DNA of 64,000 bases, taken from assembly GCF_016907955.1 (NCBI RefSeq), contig NZ_JAFBCX010000006.1, positions 558,001-622,000 of the forward strand. Reading direction: 5' to 3'. The translations under genes were made by a program, and so were the position numbers. The notes below the pieces were generated by a model that saw only the letters and a program-made list of their open reading frames with translations, had not been told where the DNA came from and did not search any database. Below are positions 8,367-18,144 of this stretch, piece after piece. Position 1 is the first letter of the stretch, and every line of letters starts with the position of its first letter. This DNA comes from Lentzea nigeriaca (GTDB lineage: Bacteria > Actinomycetota > Actinomycetes > Mycobacteriales > Pseudonocardiaceae).

Positions 8367-9502
8367 CCCAGCGCCTCCACCGGCAGCACGGCCTCGACCA
8401 CCCAACCACCCTCGGGCCCCGGCCCGGCGGAGAGCGATCCGCCGAGGAGCTGGGCGCGTTCGGCCATGCCCAGCAGCCCGAACCCGAGCTCCGGGGCCGG
8501 CCCTGGCTCGGTCTGTCCATCGTCGCTGACCCGCAGCCTGACGGCGTCTCCCTCCCGGCGTAGGTCGATCCCGACGCGGGTCGCGCTGCGGGCGTGCCGT
8601 ACGGCGTTGGTCAGCGACTCCTGCGCGAGCCGGTACAGCGCGGCGTCCACTGGTCGTGCCAGCCGGGTCAACGAACCGTCCAGCGAGACTTCGACGGTCG
8701 GCGTCCCGTCGGCGCGCGCCAGAGCAGGCAGGTCCGCCACACCCAGCTGCGGTGAGTAGGCGACGGCTTCCTTCTCTCGCAGCACCCGCACCATGGATCT
8801 CATCTCCGCCAGGGTCTGCGACGCTTCAGACTCGATCGCGGCCAAGACCTCGGCAGCCTTCTCAGGCTGGATGCCGGCGATCACGCCACCGGCCTGCGCC
8901 TGCACCGCGATGGCCGACACATGGTGGGCCACCATGTCGTGCAGTTCTCGCGCCAGCGCCACCCGCTCCTGATTGCGGATCTCGCGCTGTTGGCGATGCC
9001 AGAGGTCCGCGCGGTAGCGGAACACCGCCGCGAGGGCGACGAACAACAGCAAGAGGACGCTCCCGCCGAAAGCGTCGGCCCAGCCCGCGGAGGACGCGCA
9101 CATCCCCAGCGCGACGACGACTGTCACGAACGCCGTCCCCAAGACCATCTCCCGTCCCGAGCCCCACCGCACCAGGGAGTAGAGCAGGATCAGGACGGCC
9201 GCCATGGAGTAGAGGCCGAGGTCCCCGGACTGCGCGGTCAGCTGGAGGACCGAGAGCAGCCCGGCGACGCCCCACCCGATCAGGGCGGCCATCAGAGGGC
9301 GGCCCCGCCGCCAGAGCAGGGCAGGCGTCAGCGCCAGGGCGAGCACCGTCACAAGGGGTTGCCAGGCCAAGCCCGGCCGAGCGATGCCCTCGACCAGGGC
9401 GGCGGCCGCGAACACGCCCACCAGCAGCCAGTCGAGCCGACCAATGGGTGGGGCGTCAGCAGGCCGCGCCTCATGCCAGAGGGAGCGCCGGAAAGTGACC
9501 AC
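8363..9502 (-). CDS. NarL-type sensor histidine kinase
   Basis: The protein is 379 residues. Several membrane segments occupy roughly residues 25-165, followed by a HisKA_3 dimerisation helix with phospho-acceptor H188 in ELHDMVAHHV and a HATPase_c domain (ESLTNAVRHA N-box, GFGLLGMAERA G-box). This is the usual layout of actinobacterial DesK/LiaS-like kinases, which sense membrane or envelope signals. The GTG at 9502 is the best start; no ATG precedes the first membrane segment. It overlaps its regulator gene by 4 bp and diverges from a DUF6326-like membrane gene. Confidence 0.92.
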   Translation of the reverse strand: MVTFRRSLWHEARPADAPPIGRLDWLLVGVFAAAALVEGIARPGLAWQPLVTVLALALTPALLWRRGRPLMAALIGWGVAGLLSVLQLTAQSGDLGLYSMAAVLILLYSLVRWGSGREMVLGTAFVTVVVALGMCASSAGWADAFGGSVLLLLFVALAAVFRYRADLWHRQQREIRNQERVALARELHDMVAHHVSAIAVQAQAGGVIAGIQPEKAAEVLAAIESEASQTLAEMRSMVRVLREKEAVAYSPQLGVADLPALARADGTPTVEVSLDGSLTRLARPVDAALYRLAQESLTNAVRHARSATRVGIDLRREGDAVRLRVSDDGQTEPGPAPELGFGLLGMAERAQLLGGSLSAGPGPEGGWVVEAVLPVEALG

Positions 9503-9660
9503 GGCTCCAGCCTAGGGATCGGCGCGCCTCGGCGTACCCGCCTAAAGAACAGGCGACAGACCATGCCATCGGCCAGGCGAACCCCGGCTTCCGGGCCGGG
9601 GCGCCCGCCGCCGGGCTCGGCGATCATCGACCTACCGATCCTCACCACACAACGGAGCCG

Positions 9661-10146
9661 ATGATGAGAACACTTCAACCCACCACCGCCACACTGGAAG
9701 ACCAGCGGATCCCGGTGAGAGCCAAACTCGCCGCAACGTGGACAAGCTTCATGTTCCTGTACGCCTACGTGGACATTCTCAACTTCTTCACGCCCGGCGT
9801 CATCCAAGACATCCTCGCCGGCAAGGTCTTCAAGTTCGACCTCTCCCAGACCTTTTCGACCACGGCGCTGACCCTCGTGGCCATCCCGATCCTCATGGTC
9901 GTGCTGTCGATGACGCTGCCCGCCCAGGCGAACCGCGTCACCAACCTCACCGTCGCCTCGCTCTACATCCCCGTCACGGCATTCAACGTCGTCGGCGAGT
10001 CCTGGCTGTACTTCTACGGCCTTGGCATCGTGCTGGAATTGATCCTTCTCGCCCTCATCGTGCGGTATGCCTGGACCTGGCCCCGCACCGCACCGTCGGC
10101 GACCAGCCTGGACGATGAAACCGTTCGCGCCCAACAGCAAGCGTGA
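9661..10146 (+). CDS. small four-helix membrane protein (DUF6326-like)
   Basis: This 161-residue protein has four hydrophobic helices at roughly residues 28-45, 72-92, 96-115 and 118-140, with a charged tail. It resembles the DUF6326 family, which often sits next to NarL-type two-component systems in actinobacteria. The gene starts 158 bp from the divergent kinase gene at tandem ATG codons (9661 or 9664) after CGGAG. It is probably the target or partner of that two-component system. Its molecular function is not known. Confidence 0.75.
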   Translation: MMRTLQPTTATLEDQRIPVRAKLAATWTSFMFLYAYVDILNFFTPGVIQDILAGKVFKFDLSQTFSTTALTLVAIPILMVVLSMTLPAQANRVTNLTVASLYIPVTAFNVVGESWLYFYGLGIVLELILLALIVRYAWTWPRTAPSATSLDDETVRAQQQA

Positions 10147-10149
10147 CCC

Positions 10150-10380
10150 CAAGCGCGGCAACGTCGTCGCCCGCGTCCCTGGCACCCGCCACGGACGAGG
10201 GCAACCTCACCTCGCCGGCTCGCGCATCGGGACCTACCCCATCCGGCCCGGCCTGACCTTCCACGGCCGCAGGCACAGCCGCAAAACCTGGCTCATGGCC
10301 AGCCGTACCCGAAATCGACCAATGCCGACGACTCGGCCACAGGTCTACCAAGTACCCGCCACACCGTGGACCCTCGTAGA
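10150..10380 (+). pseudogene. remnant of a tyrosine recombinase (phage/ICE integrase) C-terminus
   Basis: The frame containing IRPGLTFHGRRHSRKTW matches the catalytic HxxR box region of actinobacterial tyrosine integrases. After a +1 frame change near 10303 the sequence continues as VPEIDQCRRLGHRS, the expected next box, and then stops near 10379. Only the last part of the catalytic domain is left and it is frame-shifted, so it cannot encode an active recombinase. It marks a decayed mobile element beside the Rhs toxin locus. Confidence 0.6.
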
Positions 10381-10424
10381 CCCGATGGAGGTCCAAGACC
10401 TACCAAGACCCCAAGCCCGCGCTC

Positions 10425-10620
10425 GACTACGGCCCCGGCGCACCCCGCCACGACGTCCGCGGCTACATGCGCCGCACACCTCGACCGAGCCCGTGGAGAC
10501 CGGCCGTCAGCCGGTGATCACGCGATGGCGGCTGTTCATGTTCTCCCCGGTCGGCCCGCGCGACAGCTCGAGTGGCGCGGCCGTGTGTTCCGCGTCGAAC
10601 GAGGTCGACCGAGGCTAGAT
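10425..10620 (+). pseudogene. possible phage structural-gene remnant
   Basis: Two adjoining frames, one reading VITRWRLFMFSP and the other QLEWRGRVFRVERG, together resemble the beta-strand pattern of small phage head-closure or tail-connector proteins, split by a frame change. There is no start codon or ribosome site. The identification is weak and rests on pattern memory; the neighbouring integrase remnant makes a phage origin plausible. Confidence 0.3.
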
Positions 10621-10790
10621 AAGTTCTCCCGGCGACCGCCACACAAAATGCCATCCGGACCACACTGACCACCCGACAACAAACCCGTCGGATCACTGAA
10701 CGTCACCGGACTGTTGTTGCTATAGGCATAACCGTTGAGCTGCCGAGGATCGTTGTTGTCGACAATCGGATCAGCCGACAAGAACCGCAT
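10611..10790 (-). pseudogene. orphan Rhs core fragment (duplicate of the full-length Rhs gene)
   Basis: About 165 bp at 10620-10786 are near-identical to 12587-12753 inside the intact Rhs gene, including the RFLSADPIVDNND, GYAYSNNSPVTF and GGQCGPDGILCGG coding segments. The copy starts just before the core boundary and runs out into unrelated sequence, so it has no toxin tip. This is the usual signature of Rhs tip displacement, in which an older C-terminal module is left behind after recombination in the conserved core. Confidence 0.85.
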
Positions 10791-10990
10791 ATCTCAGAAA
10801 AAGGTGTCCCGGGCATACTATTCAGCCCGACTGCCTCAAACCTTCGACATATTCAACTAGTGACCACGTCAACGCAAGCAACACAAGGTGTTGATGAGAA
10901 GCAGAGCAGGAGCGGTGCCCAGCAAGATGCTGCGCGCCGCCCCGTCACTGCGACGTCACGAGGCGGCCTTCCATATCAAACTAAACTAAA
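10791..10990. other. short AT-richer spacer, no gene
   Basis: No coding frame is supported. The base composition is clearly lower in GC than in the rest of the window, as in the adjoining immunity gene and toxin tip, which fits a recently acquired segment. Confidence 0.5.
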
Positions 10991-11338
10991 TCAGATCACA
11001 ACTGCGTGGTATCTAATATCACCCAGAGCGTCTTCAGCAATCCCGCCGAGCTTCGAATCCTCGAGTAGACCTTCCAAGCGGACGACCACCTGGGTTCCTA
11101 CCTTGCCGCGCATACGCCCCAGATGACCCATGCAGGTCACCGCGAGTGACCGCAACTGCGGGTCCGATGCAGCATCATCCAACGTGCGCAACAATAGGTC
11201 CTCCACCCAGACGCGATCAGGATCGTCGTAGGTCAGCGCGAGAAGCGCACGAGTCGATCGTCCAAGATCATTAGATGCAAGATCGCGCAGCATCTCCTCC
11301 CGCCATTGTAGTGCCGACGTCTCATTGTCGCCTGTCAC
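10991..11338 (-). CDS. HEAT-repeat-like immunity protein for the Rhs toxin
   Basis: The 115-residue, mostly helical acidic protein has two HEAT/ARM-like helical pairs (LLRTLDDAASDPQLRSLAV and VRLEGLLEDSKLGGIAEDAL). It has no signal peptide and so is cytoplasmic. Its GTG at 11338 overlaps the Rhs stop codon (GTGA), the standard place for the cognate immunity gene of a polymorphic toxin. Its composition is AT-richer than the backbone and similar to that of the toxin tip, as expected when tip and immunity gene move as a pair. The role is inferred from position and fold pattern. Confidence 0.72.
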   Translation of the reverse strand: MTGDNETSALQWREEMLRDLASNDLGRSTRALLALTYDDPDRVWVEDLLLRTLDDAASDPQLRSLAVTCMGHLGRMRGKVGTQVVVRLEGLLEDSKLGGIAEDALGDIRYHAVVI

Positions 11339-14300
11339 TCTGTGATACCTCCGGACTTGATAGCGCGCCGCAGAGCGTTCCTCGCCGCCTGCATCCCAGG
11401 ATCAGTACCGATGTCTGTCCTTACGTGCCCATGGAAAATCTCGTTAACTCCGCCCTCGACCGTGCATCCACATGGAACCTCCCGAGTCCGGTCAAGGATA
11501 ACGGCATCACCAGTTTTGGGATCGATCCCTACGCGGCGAGGAGATGTGGACTTGATCTGAATGGAGTTGGCGAGCGCACCTGGTCCATCAGTGGGTTCAG
11601 CGCTGTTCTCACCACGAGAACTGCTTCGCGCCTCCGATCCGTGCTTCCCACCAGCTTCGTAAATCTGGTCACCACAATTGTGTACCAGGACCGGCGTGTC
11701 ACCGACCACGACGTGGTATGTGTGGACGCCGTCGATGGTCAGGTCGTAGACCGGCTGAATCTGAGCGTAACGCTGGACATCCGTCACCACCTGCCGCGTG
11801 CCATCGGATGACCGCAGATGCTCACCCGGCTTGAGCGTGCCGATCTTGGCGAAGTCACCGCGTTCCTCCACCCACACCGGATGCCACGACGTCGCCTCCA
11901 CCGTGCCGCCGGCCACTGACACACGGGTCATGTCACCCTCGTCGGTGTGCACGATCGTGCCCACGACATTTCGATCCGACCTCTCACCAGAAGACGGATC
12001 AGCGGCCTTGACCTTGTCCCCCACCCGTATCTCATCGATCGGCTTGGAAGACCCGTCCGCCATCAACACCCGAGTACCAGCCACGAAACTGTGCAGCAGG
12101 CAAGACCCGCCCGCACCGTCGGACTTACCGCCAAGCTTGCGCAGCGCGTCCATCGCGATCTCCTGCGCCCGCGCCGCAATCCTCTCCACCCGACGCAACA
12201 ACCCCTGCGCCTTCGAGATGATCCTCGCCATCGACGAGACAGCCTTGACCGCCTTGTACCCAGCCTCCAAGACCTTCCCGACCTTGCCCCACGGCACCAG
12301 GTTCATCACCAGCCCACCGCAGGCCCAGATGTCACCCTTGGTGAAACAATCGACAATGTCGTTCCACCCGGAGATGTCCTTCAACATCTCCCACGCAACT
12401 TCCTTGATCACATCCCACTTCGTCTTGTGGGCGTTCTTCAAGGCCTCCTCATACTCGGCCTGACTGATGTTCTCCTGCCGCATCAACTCCTCACGAGCCT
12501 GTTGGGCAGCCGAAGATTGCTGCTGCTGCTTCTTGCGCTCCTGCTTGAACTCCTGCTGGACCTGCTTGTAATCGGCCTCGCTCCGGTAGTTCTCCCGGCC
12601 GCCGCCACACAAAATGCCGTCCGGACCACACTGACCACCCGACAACAGACCCGTCGGATCGCTGAACGTTACCGGACTGTTGTTGCTATAGGCATAACCG
12701 TTGAGCTGCTGCGGATCGTTGTTGTCGACGATCGGGTCCGCCGACAGGAACCGCCCGGTAGAAGAGTCGTACATACGCGCGCCCACACGCGTCAGACCCG
12801 ACTCCTCCCGCGTACCACCAACAAACCCATGCTGATTCCACGACGCAGCGCTACCCCGGGGATCACCGAACGGGGTCTGGCGCCGGGTCGCCACCGCTAG
12901 GTTTCCGGAGGTCACTGCGGCGATCTCGGTGCCCTGGTGATCCGAGAGCAGCCACTTGAGACCCGAGATAGAGTTCCGCTGCGCTGCGACGTGCCCGTTG
13001 TGGCTGTAGTAACGAGTCCACGACGGAGTCGTGGTGTTCTTCTCGAGACGGATCTCCTGACCGAACACGTACAGCGTCGTGGCAGAAGGCTCGCGAGCAA
13101 TGAGCCTCGAGCCGTCCGCGTCGTAGAGGTACGTGGACTCCTTGCCGTCCGCGTTCGTCACCTTCGAGACGCGGCCCTCAGCGTCGTACTCCAGCGTTTG
13201 GGTGTCGCCGGAGATCTTGCGTGACGTCGTGTTACCGGACTCGTCGTAACCGAACGTGTCCTGCGAGGTGCCGTTCGGGCCGGTCGTGTCGACCTTCGAC
13301 ACGGTGTGCGGCTGGGCTTGCCCCGCAGCGGGATAGCCGAACGTGTTCACCGTGTCGCCGGCGCTGGAATGCGCGGTCTGGGTCAGACGGTTACCAGTCT
13401 TGTCGAACGTCCACGACAGCCAGTACATCGCCGCACCGCCCAAAGTGGACGTCGACTTCGGCGCCGTGCAGTTGCCGGAGTCCGGCGTCCACGCATCGGT
13501 CATCCGGCGCAGGTGGTCGTAGGCAAAGCACTGGATGTCCGACGCGCCGCCCTCAGGCGTGTCGGCAATGCGGTTGATGTTGCCGGCCGCGTCATAGCTG
13601 TAGTTGCGGTCCGCGATCCGGTACGCGTTCGGGGTCTCCCTGTCCGCGATCGTCCGCTCGAGCCTGCGGGTGCCTTCCTCGTAGAAGTTGGTCACCCACA
13701 GGTTGTTCTGGCTGTCGGCGCTGTCGTAGGTCTCCTTCAGCACCTCACCCATCGCCGAGTACGCGGTTCCGCTGACGTAGCGGTCCTTGCCCTGGGTGGA
13801 CTCGGTCAGGCCGAAGGCGTTGTATTGGGTCGACACCGTCTCGCCGGGCACGATCGTCCGGCCGCCGGAGTTGACGTCCAGGTAGTCGAGATCGCGCAGC
13901 CTGCCGGTGTAGGTGTACGAGTAGCCCACCTCGTACGTGGTGCCGAGCACTCCTTCCGCCGCGGCCGGCACCATGACCTTCTTGCCGGTCGGGCGACCGG
14001 CCTGGTCGTAGCCGGTGACTTTGCTCGTGTACGGCTGGCCGTTGACCCACCTGCGGGACAGCGTCAGCATGCCGCGCCCGTTCAACACGCCGGAGCCGTC
14101 CACCGACGTGTCGTACTGCCACTCCGCGCTCGGCGAAGTGCTCGTCCCCTCATAAGAGGCGATCTTGCGGCTCAAGGCGTCGTACTTGTACGAGATCTTG
14201 CGGTTGCGGGCGTCCGTGGTCGAGACCACCCGGCCCGCCGCGTCGTACTCGGTCGAACTGGCTCCGGTGTCCGGGTCGACCGACCCGATCTTGCGGCCGC

Positions 14301-17300
14301 GCAGGTCGTAGGTGGACCGCCAGACGTTGCCCGCAGGGTCGGTCACCGACTCGAGTTGACCTGCCGCTGTGTAGGTGTACTTCGTCGCGTCGAACGCCGT
14401 GCCGAGGCTGGCTGTGTACTGCCGCTTCTCTGTGGTGCGACCTTGCGCGTCGCTGATCACCGTCGTCGCCGTGCCACCCTGCGGCGGGGTGGTGTGGATG
14501 CGGTCACCGCCGTACGACGTGGTGGTGCGCCACTGTTCCGTCGCGTACTTGCGGTAGATAGACGCCGTTGGCCGGCCCATCCCGTCGTACTCGGTGATGG
14601 TCTGGTTCGGCACTTCGTTGTCCAGTACACCGGCCAGCGCAGCTCCGGGAGCCTGGTTGTTCCAGTAGGCACCGTTCGTCTTGTACGGCAGGCCACGCGA
14701 GTCGTAGAACGTGTCGGAGATCAGCCTTCCGCCTGCGGGGGACGGGGACTGCGTCTGCCGCTCGCGGAACAGTCCGTCGTAGAGCGCATAGGTGGCTTGG
14801 TAGGTGTTGCCGTCATCCTGCAACCGCTTCGACGTCACTACGCTCGGCGCGTTCGTGTTGTAGGTGTACTCGAACACCGCGTCCGGCTTGGCGGTTGCCT
14901 TCGGGTGTCCCGGCAGCCATGCCGCCACCATCCGGCCCAGCGCGTCGTACTCGAGATCCGCACGCCGCCCGTTCGCATCCACGGAAGCCGTCGACAGGCC
15001 CCAGGCTGGCTCGAAGTACCCGTTCGTCACGTGCCCCAGCGCGTTCGTGCTGGTGACCTGCTTCAGCGGGCCGGTGGCGGGCGTGTACGCGGCGGTCGTC
15101 CGCTGGCCGGTCGCGTCCACGACCTCCTTCGGACGCCCGTACTCGTCGAATGTCGACGTCGACGCGATGACCCACTTCTGGCCGGTGTCGTCCCACTTGT
15201 CCAGCGCCTCGGCCTTGGTGATGTCACCCTTCGTCGGAGCCACACCCCACGCCTGGCCGTCGTACCACGACCGCGCGGACGTCAGGATCGTCGAGGCGGA
15301 CGGCTGCACGGTGCACAGGCCCTTGACGGTCTCCACCTGCGAGGCATAGCTCAGCATCCACGCCGTCTCGTTGCGGGCGAACGTCATGCGGGCGCACGAC
15401 TCATCGCCCATGATCTGGAGATCGCCATGATCCTCGGCCTGCGTGACGATGCCGACCGAGTCGTAAGACTTCACGACCTTCGTGCGTCGCCATTCACCGC
15501 TTTCCAGCAATGTCCGGCCCCGCACCGCGAGGACGTTGCTCAGCTTCGCCTGCTTGCCGTCCGCACCCGTGGCGGTCGCCTCGCTCACCCACGGGTCGTT
15601 GACCGACGCCGCCACGAGCACACCGTCGTTGTACTGCCTGGTCTCCCGCACGAACCCCTGCAGGCGGTCGACATCGGTGATCGGTTCGCCCTCACTGGTC
15701 GACACCGTGGCACCGTCCATGCCCCGCAGGTACACGGTCTCTGCGACGCTCTGCTTGCCGGCCGAGTCACCCTTGACCGTGCTTACGGTCTCGTAGCCAC
15801 GCCACTGCGACCACGTCCGCCGGTCAGCTTCGGCGAAGTCGTTATCGTCGAAGTGCCAGGCTGGGTTGCCGATGTAGTCGTAGTGGGTCTTGAGCAACGA
15901 CGACGCACCCGTGCGGTCGTCGTCGGTGACGTCGGTGACGACGTACTTCTGGAAGTAGTCCAGGATCGGGGTCCGCGCGCCGTCGGGAGTCCACCACGTC
16001 GGATAGCACCGCAGGGTGTTCGACTCCGGTGACGCCGGCATCCGCGAGCCGGGCACGCAGTCCCGCTCGCTGTACTTGATCTCGGTGTGCGCGCCGCCCT
16101 CGCCGTTGATGCCGGTGATCCGGTAGCGCGTCAGCGGTGACAGGTTGTCGTGGCCGCTGTCGACCCGGTTGTCCATCGCCACGCGGTCGAACGTCGTCGC
16201 CGGCAACGCGATCGTGCCACCAACGTGTCCGGTGTGGACGATGGACTTCAGGTTCAACGCCGGCGACGTACCGTCACCGGTCGCGGGGAAGTCCTGCGTC
16301 AGCGTCCACGAGTCGACGTCGGAGTACCCGCCGCTGCCGTCGCCCACCTGCGCGACGACCTTGGTCAGTCGTTTGCGGGTGAAGAACGTGGGCGTCAGCC
16401 GGTTGGTGCACTGCTCGCCCGCGTTGCAGAGCTGATCCGCCGGCACGTCCGGCCACGACGCGGCCGTGGAGGCGTTGAGCTGACCGGGATCACACGTGAT
16501 CGCACCGCCCGGCAGGCAGCGCTCGGCCATGTCGAACTGGACGCGGCCGCCCACAGAACCGAAGTAGTTGTCGCTGCGCAGGCCGTACTCGATGCGCGTC
16601 AAGTACCCACCACGCACGTACGAGGTGCCCTTGGCCGGGTCGGCATTGCGGCCGTAGTGGTTGATTTCCTGGTCGTAGTAGTACGTCGTGACGTTGCCGT
16701 GCGGATCGATCGAGTAGTCGATGTTCCACCGGTATGCCTGCTGGCACCAGGAGGCGTCGAAGGCAGCTTGCTTGCACGGTTCGGTGTCGTTGTTGCCGTA
16801 CACCGGCTCGGTCCACGCCGACTTGGTCTCCGGCTTGCCGCTCGTCCAGCCCGGCAACCGATTCATGCCCAGGAAGTACTGGGTGCCGTCGGTCGTGGTG
16901 ACCTTCCAGTGTTCACCGTCGTTGTCGCCGTTGGCCGCGCCCTTGAAACGCTCGATGCGCGCACCGTCGTCGTTCTTCGCGCGCCAGGTGCTGACGCCGG
17001 TGACGGGGTCCTCGGACGCCTTGATCAGCTTGCCGGAGACGCCGACCAGGCTGATGGTGGCATTGTCGGTGGCCCAGCACTGATCACCGGTCTTCGTCTG
17101 GCCGTTGTTCCCTCCCAGATCGAGACCGCAGGGCTTGTACTGCCGCTCGATGAACCCGCCGGGAGAGATGTCCCAGCCGTCACCGACGATCGACGCCTGG
17201 TTGTTCGTCGCGGACATGCGGCCGTCGAGGCTCTGCGAGGAGTAGCCAAGCGACACCGACGGCGCCTTACCGCCGACCGCAGGCGGAACGCGCAGCGGAT

Positions 17301-18126
17301 AGCCGTAGGTGAAGTCACCGGATGCCCCACCCGCGTTCCACGATCCCGCCGGAGCGAGCGAGGTCGCGGTGTAGCTGCCGTTTCCGCTGGAGGGAGCGGC
17401 GGTCGCGGCGAGCACCATCGCGCCGCCACCGTCCTCCTGCCGTCTCGAGGCCGACGTAGCTGACGTGGCCACGGAGGCGAAGTCCGCCGAGACCGTCTTG
17501 GTCTTCAGGTCGTTGCTGCCGCCGGGCAAAGGCGTAACGCGACGGCATTCCAGCTTGTCCGGAGTGGACAGTGCACACGCGGGCAGCGACACCAGACGCA
17601 GGCGCGAGGCATAGTCGCCACCAAACGCCGAGGCGAACGTGCCGTAGCCGACGCCCAGGTGCACCGGTGTTCCCGCGGCACCACCGGCATCCGTGACAGT
17701 GAACACGACACCGTTGAGCCCCAGCTTCTTCGCCGCGTCCTGGCCCTTGACGTTCACCCGCACCTTGGCAGGGCTCGCCGACTTCGCCACGACACCGTTG
17801 TTCTTGCGTTGCACCGAGACCAGCCCCGACGTGGCCTTGGCAACGCTCCCCGCAACGGCACCGTTCAGATCGACTTCCACCTGCGACTCGACCGGCCACG
17901 ACGGCGTGTCGACCTTCGTCACGGCGGCCCTCGCCGCCGCGTCCTCGGTTTTGGCGCGCGAGACCACCGACGTGGTGGGAACCGACTTGTCCTGCTGCAG
18001 TTCCGGCAGCTTCCAGCCGTACTGGTTGTCCCCATCCCCAGCCGCGAGCGCGTCCTGGCCGGTCGCGAGCAACAACGTCAGCACGACGCCAAGCGCCGTG
18101 CAGCGTCTTCTTCTGCTTGCTCTCAC
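11335..18126 (-). CDS. secreted Rhs/YD-repeat polymorphic toxin with Hint domain
   Basis: The 2263-residue protein opens with an Arg-rich signal peptide (residues 1-29). A SpvB-like segment starts near 280, and many YD repeats (e.g. YDALGRM, YDAAGRV) run from about 1000 to 1750. The Rhs core ends near 1790 at GARMYDSSTGRFLSADP, followed by a helical pre-toxin region at about 1880-2000. A Hint autoprocessing domain spans about 2009-2152 (FVAGTRVLMADG to VLVHNC), and a 111-residue tip contains GIDPKTGDAV and FHGHVR. The Rhs shell normally encloses the toxin, and Hint domains are thought to release it. The GTG start follows a GGGGGGAT site, 18 bp after the LamG gene. I could not name the toxin family. 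Confidence 0.9.
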   Translation of the reverse strand: MRASRRRRCTALGVVLTLLLATGQDALAAGDGDNQYGWKLPELQQDKSVPTTSVVSRAKTEDAAARAAVTKVDTPSWPVESQVEVDLNGAVAGSVAKATSGLVSVQRKNNGVVAKSASPAKVRVNVKGQDAAKKLGLNGVVFTVTDAGGAAGTPVHLGVGYGTFASAFGGDYASRLRLVSLPACALSTPDKLECRRVTPLPGGSNDLKTKTVSADFASVATSATSASRRQEDGGGAMVLAATAAPSSGNGSYTATSLAPAGSWNAGGASGDFTYGYPLRVPPAVGGKAPSVSLGYSSQSLDGRMSATNNQASIVGDGWDISPGGFIERQYKPCGLDLGGNNGQTKTGDQCWATDNATISLVGVSGKLIKASEDPVTGVSTWRAKNDDGARIERFKGAANGDNDGEHWKVTTTDGTQYFLGMNRLPGWTSGKPETKSAWTEPVYGNNDTEPCKQAAFDASWCQQAYRWNIDYSIDPHGNVTTYYYDQEINHYGRNADPAKGTSYVRGGYLTRIEYGLRSDNYFGSVGGRVQFDMAERCLPGGAITCDPGQLNASTAASWPDVPADQLCNAGEQCTNRLTPTFFTRKRLTKVVAQVGDGSGGYSDVDSWTLTQDFPATGDGTSPALNLKSIVHTGHVGGTIALPATTFDRVAMDNRVDSGHDNLSPLTRYRITGINGEGGAHTEIKYSERDCVPGSRMPASPESNTLRCYPTWWTPDGARTPILDYFQKYVVTDVTDDDRTGASSLLKTHYDYIGNPAWHFDDNDFAEADRRTWSQWRGYETVSTVKGDSAGKQSVAETVYLRGMDGATVSTSEGEPITDVDRLQGFVRETRQYNDGVLVAASVNDPWVSEATATGADGKQAKLSNVLAVRGRTLLESGEWRRTKVVKSYDSVGIVTQAEDHGDLQIMGDESCARMTFARNETAWMLSYASQVETVKGLCTVQPSASTILTSARSWYDGQAWGVAPTKGDITKAEALDKWDDTGQKWVIASTSTFDEYGRPKEVVDATGQRTTAAYTPATGPLKQVTSTNALGHVTNGYFEPAWGLSTASVDANGRRADLEYDALGRMVAAWLPGHPKATAKPDAVFEYTYNTNAPSVVTSKRLQDDGNTYQATYALYDGLFRERQTQSPSPAGGRLISDTFYDSRGLPYKTNGAYWNNQAPGAALAGVLDNEVPNQTITEYDGMGRPTASIYRKYATEQWRTTTSYGGDRIHTTPPQGGTATTVISDAQGRTTEKRQYTASLGTAFDATKYTYTAAGQLESVTDPAGNVWRSTYDLRGRKIGSVDPDTGASSTEYDAAGRVVSTTDARNRKISYKYDALSRKIASYEGTSTSPSAEWQYDTSVDGSGVLNGRGMLTLSRRWVNGQPYTSKVTGYDQAGRPTGKKVMVPAAAEGVLGTTYEVGYSYTYTGRLRDLDYLDVNSGGRTIVPGETVSTQYNAFGLTESTQGKDRYVSGTAYSAMGEVLKETYDSADSQNNLWVTNFYEEGTRRLERTIADRETPNAYRIADRNYSYDAAGNINRIADTPEGGASDIQCFAYDHLRRMTDAWTPDSGNCTAPKSTSTLGGAAMYWLSWTFDKTGNRLTQTAHSSAGDTVNTFGYPAAGQAQPHTVSKVDTTGPNGTSQDTFGYDESGNTTSRKISGDTQTLEYDAEGRVSKVTNADGKESTYLYDADGSRLIAREPSATTLYVFGQEIRLEKNTTTPSWTRYYSHNGHVAAQRNSISGLKWLLSDHQGTEIAAVTSGNLAVATRRQTPFGDPRGSAASWNQHGFVGGTREESGLTRVGARMYDSSTGRFLSADPIVDNNDPQQLNGYAYSNNSPVTFSDPTGLLSGGQCGPDGILCGGGRENYRSEADYKQVQQEFKQERKKQQQQSSAAQQAREELMRQENISQAEYEEALKNAHKTKWDVIKEVAWEMLKDISGWNDIVDCFTKGDIWACGGLVMNLVPWGKVGKVLEAGYKAVKAVSSMARIISKAQGLLRRVERIAARAQEIAMDALRKLGGKSDGAGGSCLLHSFVAGTRVLMADGSSKPIDEIRVGDKVKAADPSSGERSDRNVVGTIVHTDEGDMTRVSVAGGTVEATSWHPVWVEERGDFAKIGTLKPGEHLRSSDGTRQVVTDVQRYAQIQPVYDLTIDGVHTYHVVVGDTPVLVHNCGDQIYEAGGKHGSEARSSSRGENSAEPTDGPGALANSIQIKSTSPRRVGIDPKTGDAVILDRTREVPCGCTVEGGVNEIFHGHVRTDIGTDPGMQAARNALRRAIKSGGITE

Positions 18127-18144
18127 TGAAAGAATCCCCCCAGA

